Assembly (NCBI RefSeq): GCF_000801105.2
Contig: NC_079512.1
Coordinates: 32,691,848 to 32,755,847, forward strand
Origin: Raphanus sativus
Taxonomy: Eukaryota; Streptophyta; Magnoliopsida; Brassicales; Brassicaceae
Length of the DNA: 64,000 nt
Direction of reading: 5' to 3'
Part shown: positions 10,931 to 20,543 of the stretch, one piece after another
Numbering within the stretch: the first letter of the stretch is position 1
Layout of the letters: the number at the start of each line of letters is the position of its first letter
Made by a program: the position numbers and the translations under genes
Notes under the pieces: model-generated
The model's database searches: none
What the model saw: the letters and a program-made list of their open reading frames with translations, nothing else
Told to the model about the DNA's origin: nothing

Positions 10931-12080
10931 CTAAAATTTGACATGCATTCCCGTGTGGATATTTGATTTAAATTTTATATACATTAATATTATTTTAAGT
11001 GTTTATTTTTAATATTTTTAATATTTACCATATATTAAATGTTTATACGACTTTTAAATATAAAAATTGAATAAGTTGCATGATGTAATTTATTTTTCGT
11101 GAAAGGAAAAAAGTTGGTTTGGTCAATTTTTTGTTTGCTTGCACATGGATATTATAGGCAGAGCTAAAAACAAACTAATTTGTTTACTTGTCACAAATTT
11201 AATAATTGTTAGGATGAATAAAAAAATATATTGAAAATCTGTGGATATGGTTAGTAATTAATGATGAAATTAAGAGTAAAAAAGGAAGGAAAAATTGTAA
11301 TAAATTTGTTGAAAAGAAGTAATTATATTTTGTATTTCAGTGTTAATAAGATATACTATAGACTGATCTATACATTCGTGCCGATGTTAATTATTATTTT
11401 CTTATAAATTAATATTTTCTTTTTTCATAATTAGTGTTATACATATTATATGTATCATCCTATATTGATTCCTTTTGTTATTTGGTTATTCTTACTGAAT
11501 CGGTTAATATGATTACTTTTGGTACAAATATCTGAATATGTTTCAAATGCATTAGCCTTTTAGATATTTTCAGGTCTCTATACATCAAAACCGAATGCAT
11601 CCAGACTTGAAAACAATTGATTCGAAACCTACATGAAATTTTATAACACGTGAGTGAAACCTAATTTCAAAATCCAAAAAATTTGATACCCGAAAGAAAC
11701 AACTCGTAGCTGAACATGTATTTGAATATGTAAACAAATAAAAAACTCTTTGTTGACCATTTTGAATTTTTTCATAAATATAGAAATTTAATTCGAATAT
11801 GTCAAATTATTATGGTTTATATATAATAATAAATGCTACTGAAATATTATTGTACATATAATTTATAAAGTAGTTAAAAGAGTTAAAAATGAATGTAAGA
11901 GATATAATAAAAAAATAGATAAATTATGTTTTGTGTTTCTGCAATAAATGATGTTGATTTATTTAGATAAGATAATAAATGAAGTGGTTATAATTAATTA
12001 AAATGAAAAGAAAACCTATAAAAAGTCATTTAAAATAGGAAAATATTATTTTGTATTTCAGTTTTAATAGAATAGATAGA
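10931..12080 (-). mobile_element. Helitron insertion in the right duplication copy
   Basis: Relative to the left paralogous copy (around 1807) this copy has about 1150 extra bases. On the minus strand the insert starts A|TCTATCTATTCTATTAAAAC at 12080, a head shared by other Brassicaceae Helitrons and by the element at 24926-25645. It ends CAAATTTTAG|T at 10931, a degraded CTRR tail. There is no target duplication. A segment around 11640-11770 is inverted relative to 2020-2150. A second head-like motif near 11320-11360 suggests nesting. Confidence 0.65.
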
Positions 12081-12334
12081 TGACCATAAATCTACTTAAT
12101 ATTTGCTAATATTAAATTTGGACTAGTGTTTATGGCTTTATGCACCTTTGGCACATGCCAAAACCCGGACATTAACTCTATGTAAGTAAGTTCACATTTT
12201 ATATGATTTTCTTTTAACTGCTTTTGACATTATATTTTAATTAAAATTGACAAATAATCAAACCTATGTAACGTAAGTGAAACAAAATTGGTCCATTAAG
12301 CCGCTAATAAATCATATTAAATCATTTCTCTACT

Positions 12335-12631
12335 TGTTTTTTTTAACAATCAATGCTCTATTTCTATATATACTAGTGGTGTTTACGTGCGAATGGATGT
12401 TATGTGCTGAGGTGAATGTATTCAGACAAGACTTGGGTTCACCTTCTATGGTGAACCTTTAAATTCACCGATTCGCTAATAACCAATTAAAATGTTACCT
12501 AAATTAATAATAAAATTATTAAAAAAATAAATAGTGTGATTGTTTTTTTTAACAATCAATGCTCTATTTCTATATATACTAGTGGTGTTTACGCCCGAAG
12601 AGATGTTATATGTTGAGGTGAATGTATTCTG
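12335..12631 (-). mobile_element. Two successive Helitron-like 3' ends in a direct repeat
   Basis: About 90 bp at 12335-12425 is repeated at 12541-12631. Each copy contains, on the minus strand, AAACACCACTAG|T (CTAG at 12373 and at 12579), resembling the AAACACCTAG|T ends elsewhere in the window. The spacer holds an inverted GGTTCACC/GGTGAACC motif. The 5' ends were not found. Confidence 0.4.
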
Positions 12632-12639
12632 TCGTGCGA

Positions 12640-13230
12640 AAGTGTTAAGTTGGGGGCTTTCGGCGTTCCTTTGGGTAATATAGTAGTTTATGTTATTTGT
12701 TATATGGGTTTGGTAAAATGCAAAGCCAAAGGTGGGTAACCCTTTGCTTGAGGTTTTTTGTTTTTGTTTATAATGATTACAGGGTGCGCGTAATTTCCGT
12801 TGTCATATGTGAATGAATTCGAGATTCGTGTTTTAGTGGTTTTGTGGCCTGAGATACGCCGCCGCGTTAGGTCTTTGCCGTGACGGGTGTAGGTACGAAC
12901 ACTTTGAAACACAGCTAAAATATCTTTTGGATGGGGACTTGTTGGACGTTGGGAGAACGAAGTTATATTTTTGTTTGGTTGTATTTAAACGTGCATCGGG
13001 ATAGAATCTCTGAGTTTTCATTAAGCTGTCACCCAATGTCATGTTTTCTTTGAACATGAAATGGGAATTTGTGTTCCCATTTAAGTTAATGATTTTCATA
13101 GACTCTTCTGTATTGTAGGTGACTGATGTGGTGCTTTTGTTAATGGGGTCCTTGAATATGAGGTCATATGTGTGTATAGTTCGTAGTATGTATCTTTGTG
13201 TAGATGTGTGTTTCACCTCGGGAGGATTGT
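12640..13230 (-). other. Unrecognised coding-like stretch
   Basis: A minus-strand frame of up to 127 codons (12833-13216) and an overlapping 70-codon frame (12700-12912) sit in DNA that is richer in GC than its flanks. I do not recognise the protein. It lies just inside the putative Helitron 3' end at 12579, so it could be a captured host fragment. It may also be chance. Confidence 0.2.
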
Positions 13231-13538
13231 GAAATGGTGATAAGGGTTATGGAATCTCTACGTAGAGCTATGTTTCTAGAAGATGATATTAATGGGGGAG
13301 ATGAAGTTCTTGTGTAGGTAAATGTCCAAACCGTTTGTAAAGTAACCGAGGGTCGAGAATCCCACTAAACCATCAGGTTCTAAGGAATGCATATTACAAT
13401 TTAAAAGTTACTTGCATAGAACACGTTGAAACATGAATGTTCATGTCATCTAACTAAACAAAATGGTTACATAGATCATAGACGTAACTAGATCTAGAAA
13501 GTAAAGAAAAAAGACTGGAGAGATGTCGAGACAACAAG
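13231..13538. other. Intergenic stretch
   Basis: Nothing assignable seen. Confidence 0.5.
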
Positions 13539-13696
13539 TTAAGACACGGCCGTAATTGGGTAAGGTCCAGTGAAAAAAACCATTCCAGAAGTTTGAGGCT
13601 CAAGTACTTCTTCGTATCTTTCTTTCTTCTCAACCCCTTCATCTTCTTCCTCTTCAGCATCCCAAAGAAACGGCGCATATGAATCTTGTACATAAC
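13539..13696 (-). pseudogene. Orphan terminal exon, host gene fragment
   Basis: The minus strand shows a splice acceptor (CTGCAG) at about 13697 followed by roughly 52 codons beginning YVQDSYAPFLWDAEEEE and ending in a stop. The acidic run EEEEDEG and well-formed codons look like a real last exon. No matching upstream exon is visible in the AT-rich DNA towards 14490. I do not recognise the parent gene. It lies about 550 bp upstream of a plus-strand Helitron 3' end and could be a captured fragment. Confidence 0.35.
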
Positions 13697-14223
13697 TGCA
13701 GAAAACAATTAAAGTATACATAAGCACAAAAGCCATGCATACTATTTAAACTCCCAATTGAGTTTTTTTCTTGTTTTGCCAAATCTTTTGAAAAAAATAC
13801 GAAATATCAATTTTTATGTTAAATTTATAATAAATTGAAAAAGTTAAACAAGTGAAAGAAACATAAATAAAACAAACTATCAACGAATATGTTAAAACTG
13901 TAAAAACCTCTAACCATCTTTTTGGATCTACACAAAAATACATTTTTTATGGCTAAAGAGTTTGTGTTTTTCACGTGTTAAAATAAACTAAAAGACGTAT
14001 TACAACCAATTGTAATAATACTTATATTTTAAAAAAAAACATTTTTAGCGACTTATATTTATATTGTTACATTATCTTAAATTTCACAACTCTTCTAAAA
14101 ATAGATACTGAAATTTTTGATTATCAAACTAAATATTAAAATTTTAATATTTGTATTTGTTATTCACTAATTATAACATTATAAATATAAAATTGTTATA
14201 TATTTTTCGTACAATATTATCAT

Positions 14224-14249
14224 CCGTGAATTCACGGCCAAACACCTAG
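14224..14249 (+). mobile_element. Helitron 3' terminus
   Basis: A perfect 14-bp palindrome CCGTGAATTCACGG (14224-14237) is followed by CCAAACACCTAG and then T. This is the hairpin-plus-CTAG end expected of a plus-strand Helitron. The matching TC head was not found upstream, so the element's extent is unknown. Confidence 0.6.
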
Positions 14250-14494
14250 TTCTTTGTTAACTTGATGTAATAAATATTTATTGACAGAAAAAAATTAACG
14301 TTCACTAAAAAACCGTGGGTTAAAAATATGTTGAAATATGTACCAACATAAAAACAAAGGGAGGAAAATTGAATTGTCTAATCGAACAACAATTTAATCG
14401 AACTGAACCGAACCGAACCAAACCAACCCAAACCCAAACCGTTCAACCAAATGTGGAACTGAACCATTCGGATTCAGATCAAAAGGCTCTCAAC

Positions 14495-16192
14495 TCAAAC
14501 TATTACGCCTGTCATTTGTCTTTTCTCAAGAGCTTTCTTTCTCCACTTCTCTTTCTCCACAAAATCCGCATCCAAGAACCTCGACACAAACCCCCAAACC
14601 CTAAAAACATCATCAAAGTTCGTCATAAACCCTAACCTAACACTCACCACCGACACTCTCGAACTCATACTCTGCCCATCTCTCGCTTCATCTCTTCGTT
14701 TCTTGTTTCCCACGCTACCACCAATCTTCTGCAAATACGCGCATCGCAAACGGATCTTCTCCCTCTCCGCCAGCCTCTCCACCATCAAAGGATCGACCTT
14801 CTCTCCTTGCCAATCGAAGACGTTGAACGAAACAGACGCTCCCCGGTCCGGTCTCGTCTTCGGTCCGCAGATTTCGACCAGAGGCGTCTCTGTTTCGTGA
14901 GAGCCTGGATGTTTCAGACACGTCAACGCTCGGACCAACCATAAAGTCAAAGACTTTAACCTTCGACTGATCAGTATCAGACCGAGAGAGTCCGCGTGAT
15001 CTAAGCTTCGAAACTCAATTATTGCTTTGTCGTCTTCCTCGATCTCAATGGCAGACGTAGACGCCTCGTTGTGGTCCCGAAGGGTAGTTTCGTCATTTCT
15101 TGTTTTCCAATTTGGCTCTGCTTTTACTACCGTGAGATTTGCAGGATCCGTGATGCCTCCCGGTGTTTCCGACAAAGCTTGAGAGCTAGATTTCTTGACG
15201 AACAAGCAACCGATACCAGTAAGATCATCATCATCTTGCCCTAAAACCTCTGTAAAAGAACATATCACAAAATCTGGTCGGAACAGAGAAAGACCTAAAG
15301 TGTCCATGTCTTTAGAACCCAAAGCAGAGGTATCAAGCAGCACATGCCATTGGTTCTCTTGAGCTAAACTCATCCACGAGTAAGAATACGAAGCTCCTGT
15401 GACAAGAGACTGAAGTGGAAACACAAAGAGTCCTCTTTTGTCTTCTTTGCTTCTTCTCTTGCTCCTCAACATTGTCCTCTTCAGTTTCTCCGACACAATC
15501 TCAGTGCTCGGCCACGAGAACTCTGCTGATTTGGGCTTCACACCCTTCTTCTCCGTGATTCTGATCATGCCCTCGACTGCTTCGTCTTCGTAGTTGTAGA
15601 CAGTGAGAAGATTCGGATTCGTTTTGAAAGAGTAGAGCTCCGCTAGGATCTTGAAAGCAGAGGAGCGGTCTTGAGTTAGTATCATGTCATATTCAGATTC
15701 TTCAAGATTCATAAAACTCGTGATTCTCTTCCTCATCCTCGACTGAAACAGAGATTCTCCCCTCGCGAGTGATAACATTTCTTTACCGGAGCTCACTTGC
15801 GTGGGAGACAAGGTAAAGAGAGAGTTATTCGAACGGGAGAGTTGTCGGAACTGTGAGTAAGAGAACAAGGGCTGTTGTTGTCCGGTGTGGGATAACGACA
15901 CGTGGCGAGAGGAGCACGAGAGGTTTTGGTAGTCTGTAGATCGGAGATGATCGGCTTGGTTCGTCTGCAAGTAATCAGGAAAAGCTGTGATTAGGTCGTA
16001 GAAAGATGTGCGGAGAGGAGGGAGAGATTCTTGGCTGGTGAATCTGATGTCTTTTGTTATAAAGGAAGCTCCTGGTGCGATTACTGAGAACTCGAGTTCT
16101 TCTTCTTGTTCCTGAGTCATGGAGTGAGATGAGAATGGTGATGAGCAGCAGACACTAAAGCAAGCTTCTTGAATGGAGGAGTGTGAACTCAT
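14495..16192 (-). CDS. Molybdenum cofactor sulfurase-like, PLP-transferase-fold protein
   Basis: Single-exon gene of 565 residues. I recall At4g22980 as the Arabidopsis counterpart (about 559 residues, also single-exon). The start is the first in-frame ATG, opening MSSHSSIQEACF. The open frame continues 24 codons further upstream without an ATG. The middle part (about residues 60-335) follows the class V aminotransferase-like fold of the MOCO sulfurase N-terminal domain. Where ABA3/MOCOS-type enzymes have SFYK (the Schiff-base lysine), this protein has CSFTEVLG at 311-318, so the lysine is replaced by Glu315. An acidic DDDD insertion follows directly. It is therefore unlikely to form the usual PLP aldimine. 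The biological role of this plant subfamily is not known to me. The frame is intact. Confidence 0.8.
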   Translation of the reverse strand: MSSHSSIQEACFSVCCSSPFSSHSMTQEQEEELEFSVIAPGASFITKDIRFTSQESLPPLRTSFYDLITAFPDYLQTNQADHLRSTDYQNLSCSSRHVSLSHTGQQQPLFSYSQFRQLSRSNNSLFTLSPTQVSSGKEMLSLARGESLFQSRMRKRITSFMNLEESEYDMILTQDRSSAFKILAELYSFKTNPNLLTVYNYEDEAVEGMIRITEKKGVKPKSAEFSWPSTEIVSEKLKRTMLRSKRRSKEDKRGLFVFPLQSLVTGASYSYSWMSLAQENQWHVLLDTSALGSKDMDTLGLSLFRPDFVICSFTEVLGQDDDDLTGIGCLFVKKSSSQALSETPGGITDPANLTVVKAEPNWKTRNDETTLRDHNEASTSAIEIEEDDKAIIEFRSLDHADSLGLILISRRLKSLTLWLVRALTCLKHPGSHETETPLVEICGPKTRPDRGASVSFNVFDWQGEKVDPLMVERLAEREKIRLRCAYLQKIGGSVGNKKRRDEARDGQSMSSRVSVVSVRLGFMTNFDDVFRVWGFVSRFLDADFVEKEKWRKKALEKRQMTGVIV

Positions 16193-16264
16193 CTCTTTTG
16201 TGTTGTCTCTCTCCTTCTCCTGTACCTTATGCTCTTTTTTGTCTGGAGAAAAAGAGGTGTCCAC

Positions 16265-17208
16265 GACTTGTTGGAGTCAATGGGATTAAAGGGTCTTTAA
16301 AAAAAAATTAGAATGTCGTAATCTAAAAATCACATGGTCAATAAAAAGGAAAAGTTGCTGTTATTTTGATGAAAGGCAACTCATACCTAACATTTGATTC
16401 TTATCAATCAAATGAACAAAACTTAGACTTCTGTATAATTTATACTAATAGTCAATTTTAATTAAAATTAGCAAGTTAATGTATTGAAAGACTAGGATAG
16501 GCTGCTAGGTACACATAATGGCCACGTTTCTGTGGTTGAACGGAGTTGACTTCTGTATAGCTTTTATATATAAGGTCTTATAATAGTACTACAATTATTA
16601 GCAATTTAGAACTGATAACGAGATTTGTGAATTATGTTAGTGTAATTCCAAAAGAAAGGAAAAGTACAAACAAGAACCGTGAATAGAAAAAACAATCAAT
16701 CAAGAGATTAGCATTATTTTTTGAATTAAGGTGATAGCCATGTTTATTGACTGATAACCACTAAAATTATATCCGGGAATGAGATCTGTGGTCCACCGAA
16801 AGGAAAAAAGATATAACTTATTGTCCTAAACTCTTTCTCCTTCGTGTCTTAGCTAGTTTTTGTTTTGTTGTTTTAAACTATATGGTTCGGGTGTCGGTCC
16901 AGACTTGATGAACCTAGGTTCAACTGGCTATGTAATAATCAAGATAGCATAACTGTCCGCCAACCCAATCGAGAAAATCAGCTCACCGAGTAAACAGTTT
17001 ACTCCTTGTTCTATCTTCCAAGACAATTAAGACCAGATAGATGGTAGGAAGGGTCTTCTTTACCCAGTTGTTGTAATATTAATTTGATTGATACAAATTT
17101 ACTTGACATTTATGTTTGTGTACCATTTTTAGTACATTAAATTTTTGAACAAACATTTCATTTAAAATCTAGAAACAGAGTCATTCTCCAAAGGGAGGTA
17201 GTACAAAA
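16265..17208. other. Upstream region of the MOCOS-like gene
   Basis: 5' flank of the gene at 14495-16192. No further gene or bounded element recognised. Confidence 0.5.
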
Positions 17209-17259
17209 GGGATGAGAATCTATATTTTTTTTTTTTGTCAACGGGATGAGAATCTATAT
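17209..17259 (-). mobile_element. Micro-retroposition scar (SINE tail)
   Basis: Perfect 17-bp direct repeats GGGATGAGAATCTATAT (17209-17225 and 17243-17259) enclose only 17 bp. Read on the minus strand the insert is GTTGAC followed by eleven A. GTTGAC plus A run is exactly how the SINE at 4267-4390 ends, so this is best read as an extremely 5'-truncated SINE insertion. Confidence 0.8.
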
Positions 17260-17299
17260 TAAACAACAAATTCTGGTCATAATAAGTGATGTAATTTTT

Positions 17300-18741
17300 T
17301 AAAAAGTAACTTTCCAAAAAGGAAAAACTCTCTCGACAAAAGAAAAGCTTAACCCTAGATTGGCGGCGTCCCCTGGTGGCCGGTGACCACTCCCGGAGCC
17401 GGAGGCTTCCTTTCCCCTTTTCCTCTGTTTTTCTTTTGCTCTCATGGTGATTCTTTCTTACCAGTGATATGCTCTGTGTTTCTGGAACTCGTCGGAGGCC
17501 CCTGTCTTTAATCTGACCGCGGCAGAGACGAGACTGGTTGGAGGAAGGCGAAACTCTGGAACTCAGGCGAGCTGTGTGAAGAAGAACCACTGGAAAGGGT
17601 CGGCTCTTAGGGTTTGTTGCTAGGTTCCGACAGTCTATTTTCAAGTTTGACTTGTTGGTCCTCAACAAGGAGATGGAGGCGCGTGGTTCTGTCGATGTCC
17701 CCCTTTCTCTAGATCTGGAGTTTGGTGTCTCGGATTCCAAAGGAGAGGGGCGCGTGGTGGTCGTGTGGAGCTTGGAGCGTTTGGAAGGCTCTATCATCCC
17801 TAACCTCTCCAAGTGAACGTTTGAGACCTCATTGTCTCAACGACGCAACCAGAGTTCCAAAAGGCAGACGTGTGTAAGCTGGATGGGCTCATGAGTCGCG
17901 TGTTGCTAGGGTTCCTATAGCCGCAAAGGGTCGTCGATGGCCTTGAAGGAGATTCGAACAATGGCGCTTCATTCCGGACAAGCGAAGCTCCGTCAACCGC
18001 AGGACGGCTTAACTTAGGAGAAACTGTTCTCTGGTTCTCAGAGACAGGACGCGAGGAGGTTAAAGTTCCTTCGCTTGGTCAACGAGGAGTTTGAGTCTCA
18101 GTGGTGGTCACGTTTCGTGGTGGAGCATTCGCGATACCTAATCACAGTGTTATTAGGTAGCTTCACTTCGTTTTCTCCTGGAGGGTGAGCTGAATCGTGT
18201 GTTCATGCTAAAACCTCAACCCGATTTTCAGAGGGATGCCTAAATAGTTCAAGGATCGCATGAGTCTATGGTCACAGGTTCTATCGAGCTACTCTATGGC
18301 CCCCTTACAAGATTACAATGCCTTACTTCCGGACTATTTGGAGTCTCCTAAGGTGGAACATACACCTTTTGGTGAGGTTGCAATTGGTCATGCACTGAAT
18401 TCTCATCTTATGGCATCAACTGCTCTGTATCTACCTATCGAGTTTCACTCTAGGAGACTTAAATGGGTTTAGGAATAGCTTAGTAATCTTGTTTTTTAGT
18501 GGTAGAATTAGGTGGTTTAAGAGACGGTTTATTCCGAGTCTTGGGATGAATTCGTTCTCGCAGTGGTGAAAAATACAGCAATGTTTTCTAGGTTGCGCTG
18601 GATCCGAGTGAGAGATCACCTAGTGAATGTTTCAGGGTGTTACTAAGATGCATTGTTTGTATGTGTGGTCAAAATGGTGTGGTCAAAATCTTTGTATCAA
18701 ATTATTGGCTAATGAAATAGTTGATGTTGAGTTAAAAAAAA
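17300..18741 (+). mobile_element. Non-autonomous non-LTR retroposon
   Basis: About 1.44 kb bounded by perfect 19-bp target duplications AATAAGTGATGTAATTTTT (17281-17299 and 18742-18760). The plus strand ends GTTGAGTT followed by ten A, giving polarity. The body is GC-richer than its surroundings and starts with CTCTCTCGACAAAAG near the 5' end. I see no reverse transcriptase or other continuous coding. The 216-codon minus-strand frame over 17162-17812 crosses the insertion boundary and is chance. Probably a LINE-derived element mobilised in trans. Confidence 0.75.
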
Positions 18742-18760
18742 AATAAGTGATGTAATTTTT

Positions 18761-20543
18761 ATTTAGTTTTAGTATATGAAATCACTTATCTGACCAAGTT
18801 CGTATAAATGACGATATTGCATTACTTTTCAAATTTAAATAGGTATAAGTTTAGTTTGTACAAAATAATGTTTGAAATTTTGTTTAATAATACTTCTCAC
18901 CTCAGTGCGAGAAGTTTTCTTTTAAGTTATGGAAGTTTTAAATTATTTATGCTTGTAAAACCCTGAAGAGAGGGTGAAAGACAGAAAGTGGATGGCGTTT
19001 TCATGCACGTGAGAAAGTAGAACCTTGAGGGCGACGCAGTTTGAACATGACTTGGTCAATCTCTCGTGTTTACATTACGCTTTAAATTAATCGATAATGT
19101 CTTTATGATACTTTGTCACGATTAAAAACATCTAAAGTACGCATGTGTGTGCATTTATACATAGTTTACGTGTCCATATATATGTCATCCACTCCTGACT
19201 CCACTAGCATGGGATGTTGAGTGGTATAATAAGCTGTATTATATATTGTTTAATTTTTAGTAGATTCTGTATTACAGAGTAGTTAAAATGTATTACATTG
19301 TATAGTAGTTAAAGGTGAATTTAAAGGTTCACCCTTGTTATTGTTCGTTAACAAACCTATCATCATGCATATCAAATTTTATGTTCGAACAATAAATCAA
19401 CTTCATCAAGTTTATAAAGTTCTTTTTAACACAACTAACTTATTAAGTTATTCTGCTAATTACGTAGAGAAGCATATGGTAGCATGATTCCACTCAAGGA
19501 AAGAAAAAAATTATTTGTTTCATCTTCGCAAAATAAAAAAAGTTAGTTTTCAAAAAGAAAGAGAGAGAATTACAATTAGTTTTATAAAGGGTTTATTTGT
19601 GATATAACCAAAATAGAGAATGAAATTAGTTTTGTAAAGAAATGTTAAAGAGAAATAGGAAGAGAAAAGAGGAAAAGAAAGTGTGATTTTGGTTAGATAA
19701 TGAATTATGTATTTTTGTTTGGTTATTTCACCTAATTTTCCTTTTTGATAAATCCAACATTATATTCGACCAAAAAGTACAACGATATTATAGTTTTGTT
19801 GAAAATGATACCTTATTTTCTAAACTAAATCATTATTGTTATGTATGCATATATACACACACTGGATTATAAATCATGAGACAAAGCTGTGTGGAGGCTA
19901 TAAAGTACTATATCTTTAGTAAAAATAAAATAGAGAACAAAAAGTGGAAAAAAGATTTTACCAAAAAAAAAGTGGAAAAAAGTAACAAGGAACAATTGCT
20001 AGTGGCGGCGACTGACTTCTATTTTCAACTAAACCAAATCACAAGTTTATGATGATTTATATGATTTTGGCGCTATTATAATCCGTGTGGCATCCACTAT
20101 GAAACCAAAGGAAACAAACAGAAAACAACAAGAATATGTTTCGATCAAAAGAAAAATATGTTAATATACAAGAATTTCTGAAAATTCATCTTTACATTCT
20201 TAAAATATGAGTTTTCTTTTTTAAGAGAGTATTGCTTATGTGATGAAATCTCGAAGAATATTAATTTTAGCTATGACCAATTTAAAGACGTATATGTCAA
20301 TAACGCATTAACGTCCTGTCACGTGACCAATTTGTACATATTTTACCTAAAGCGCAGGCAAAACTTTTATGATCTGTGATCAAACCTCTCTTAACGTTTA
20401 AGTCGAAGTACTCTATTTATTCCATAACCTTTTGGCTCTGTTTTTCTTTGTCGTGCTTTATTGCCTGAATATGATAGGTAAATGTATGTGTTACAAAAAA
20501 AAAAAAGGTTATACAGATAAATTTGTAAAAGAAAAAGAGAGTA
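18761..20543. other. Intergenic region between retroposon and SPX-MFS gene
   Basis: AT-rich 3' flank of the SPX-MFS gene. It contains a GGTGAATTTAAAGGTTCACCC inverted motif (19314-19334) also seen near 12437-12470, probably a shared MITE family, and one micro-retroposition scar. No gene seen. Confidence 0.5.
19939..19982 (+). mobile_element. Micro-retroposition scar
   Basis: Sixteen-base direct repeats (AAAAAGTGGAAAAAAG at 19939-19954 and 19967-19982) enclose 12 bp, ATTTTACCAAAA. The insert resembles the last bases of the full-length LINE in this window (TTTTAGC plus A run). The repeat is purine-rich, so slippage is an alternative. Confidence 0.5.

Noticed and set aside
16193..16264. 24-codon upstream extension of the MOCOS-like frame
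   Set aside because: It begins at GTG; the first ATG at 16192 fits the expected protein length.
17162..17812. 216-codon minus-strand open frame
   Set aside because: It crosses the target duplication and 5' boundary of the retroposon at 17300-18741 and is antisense to it, so it is chance.
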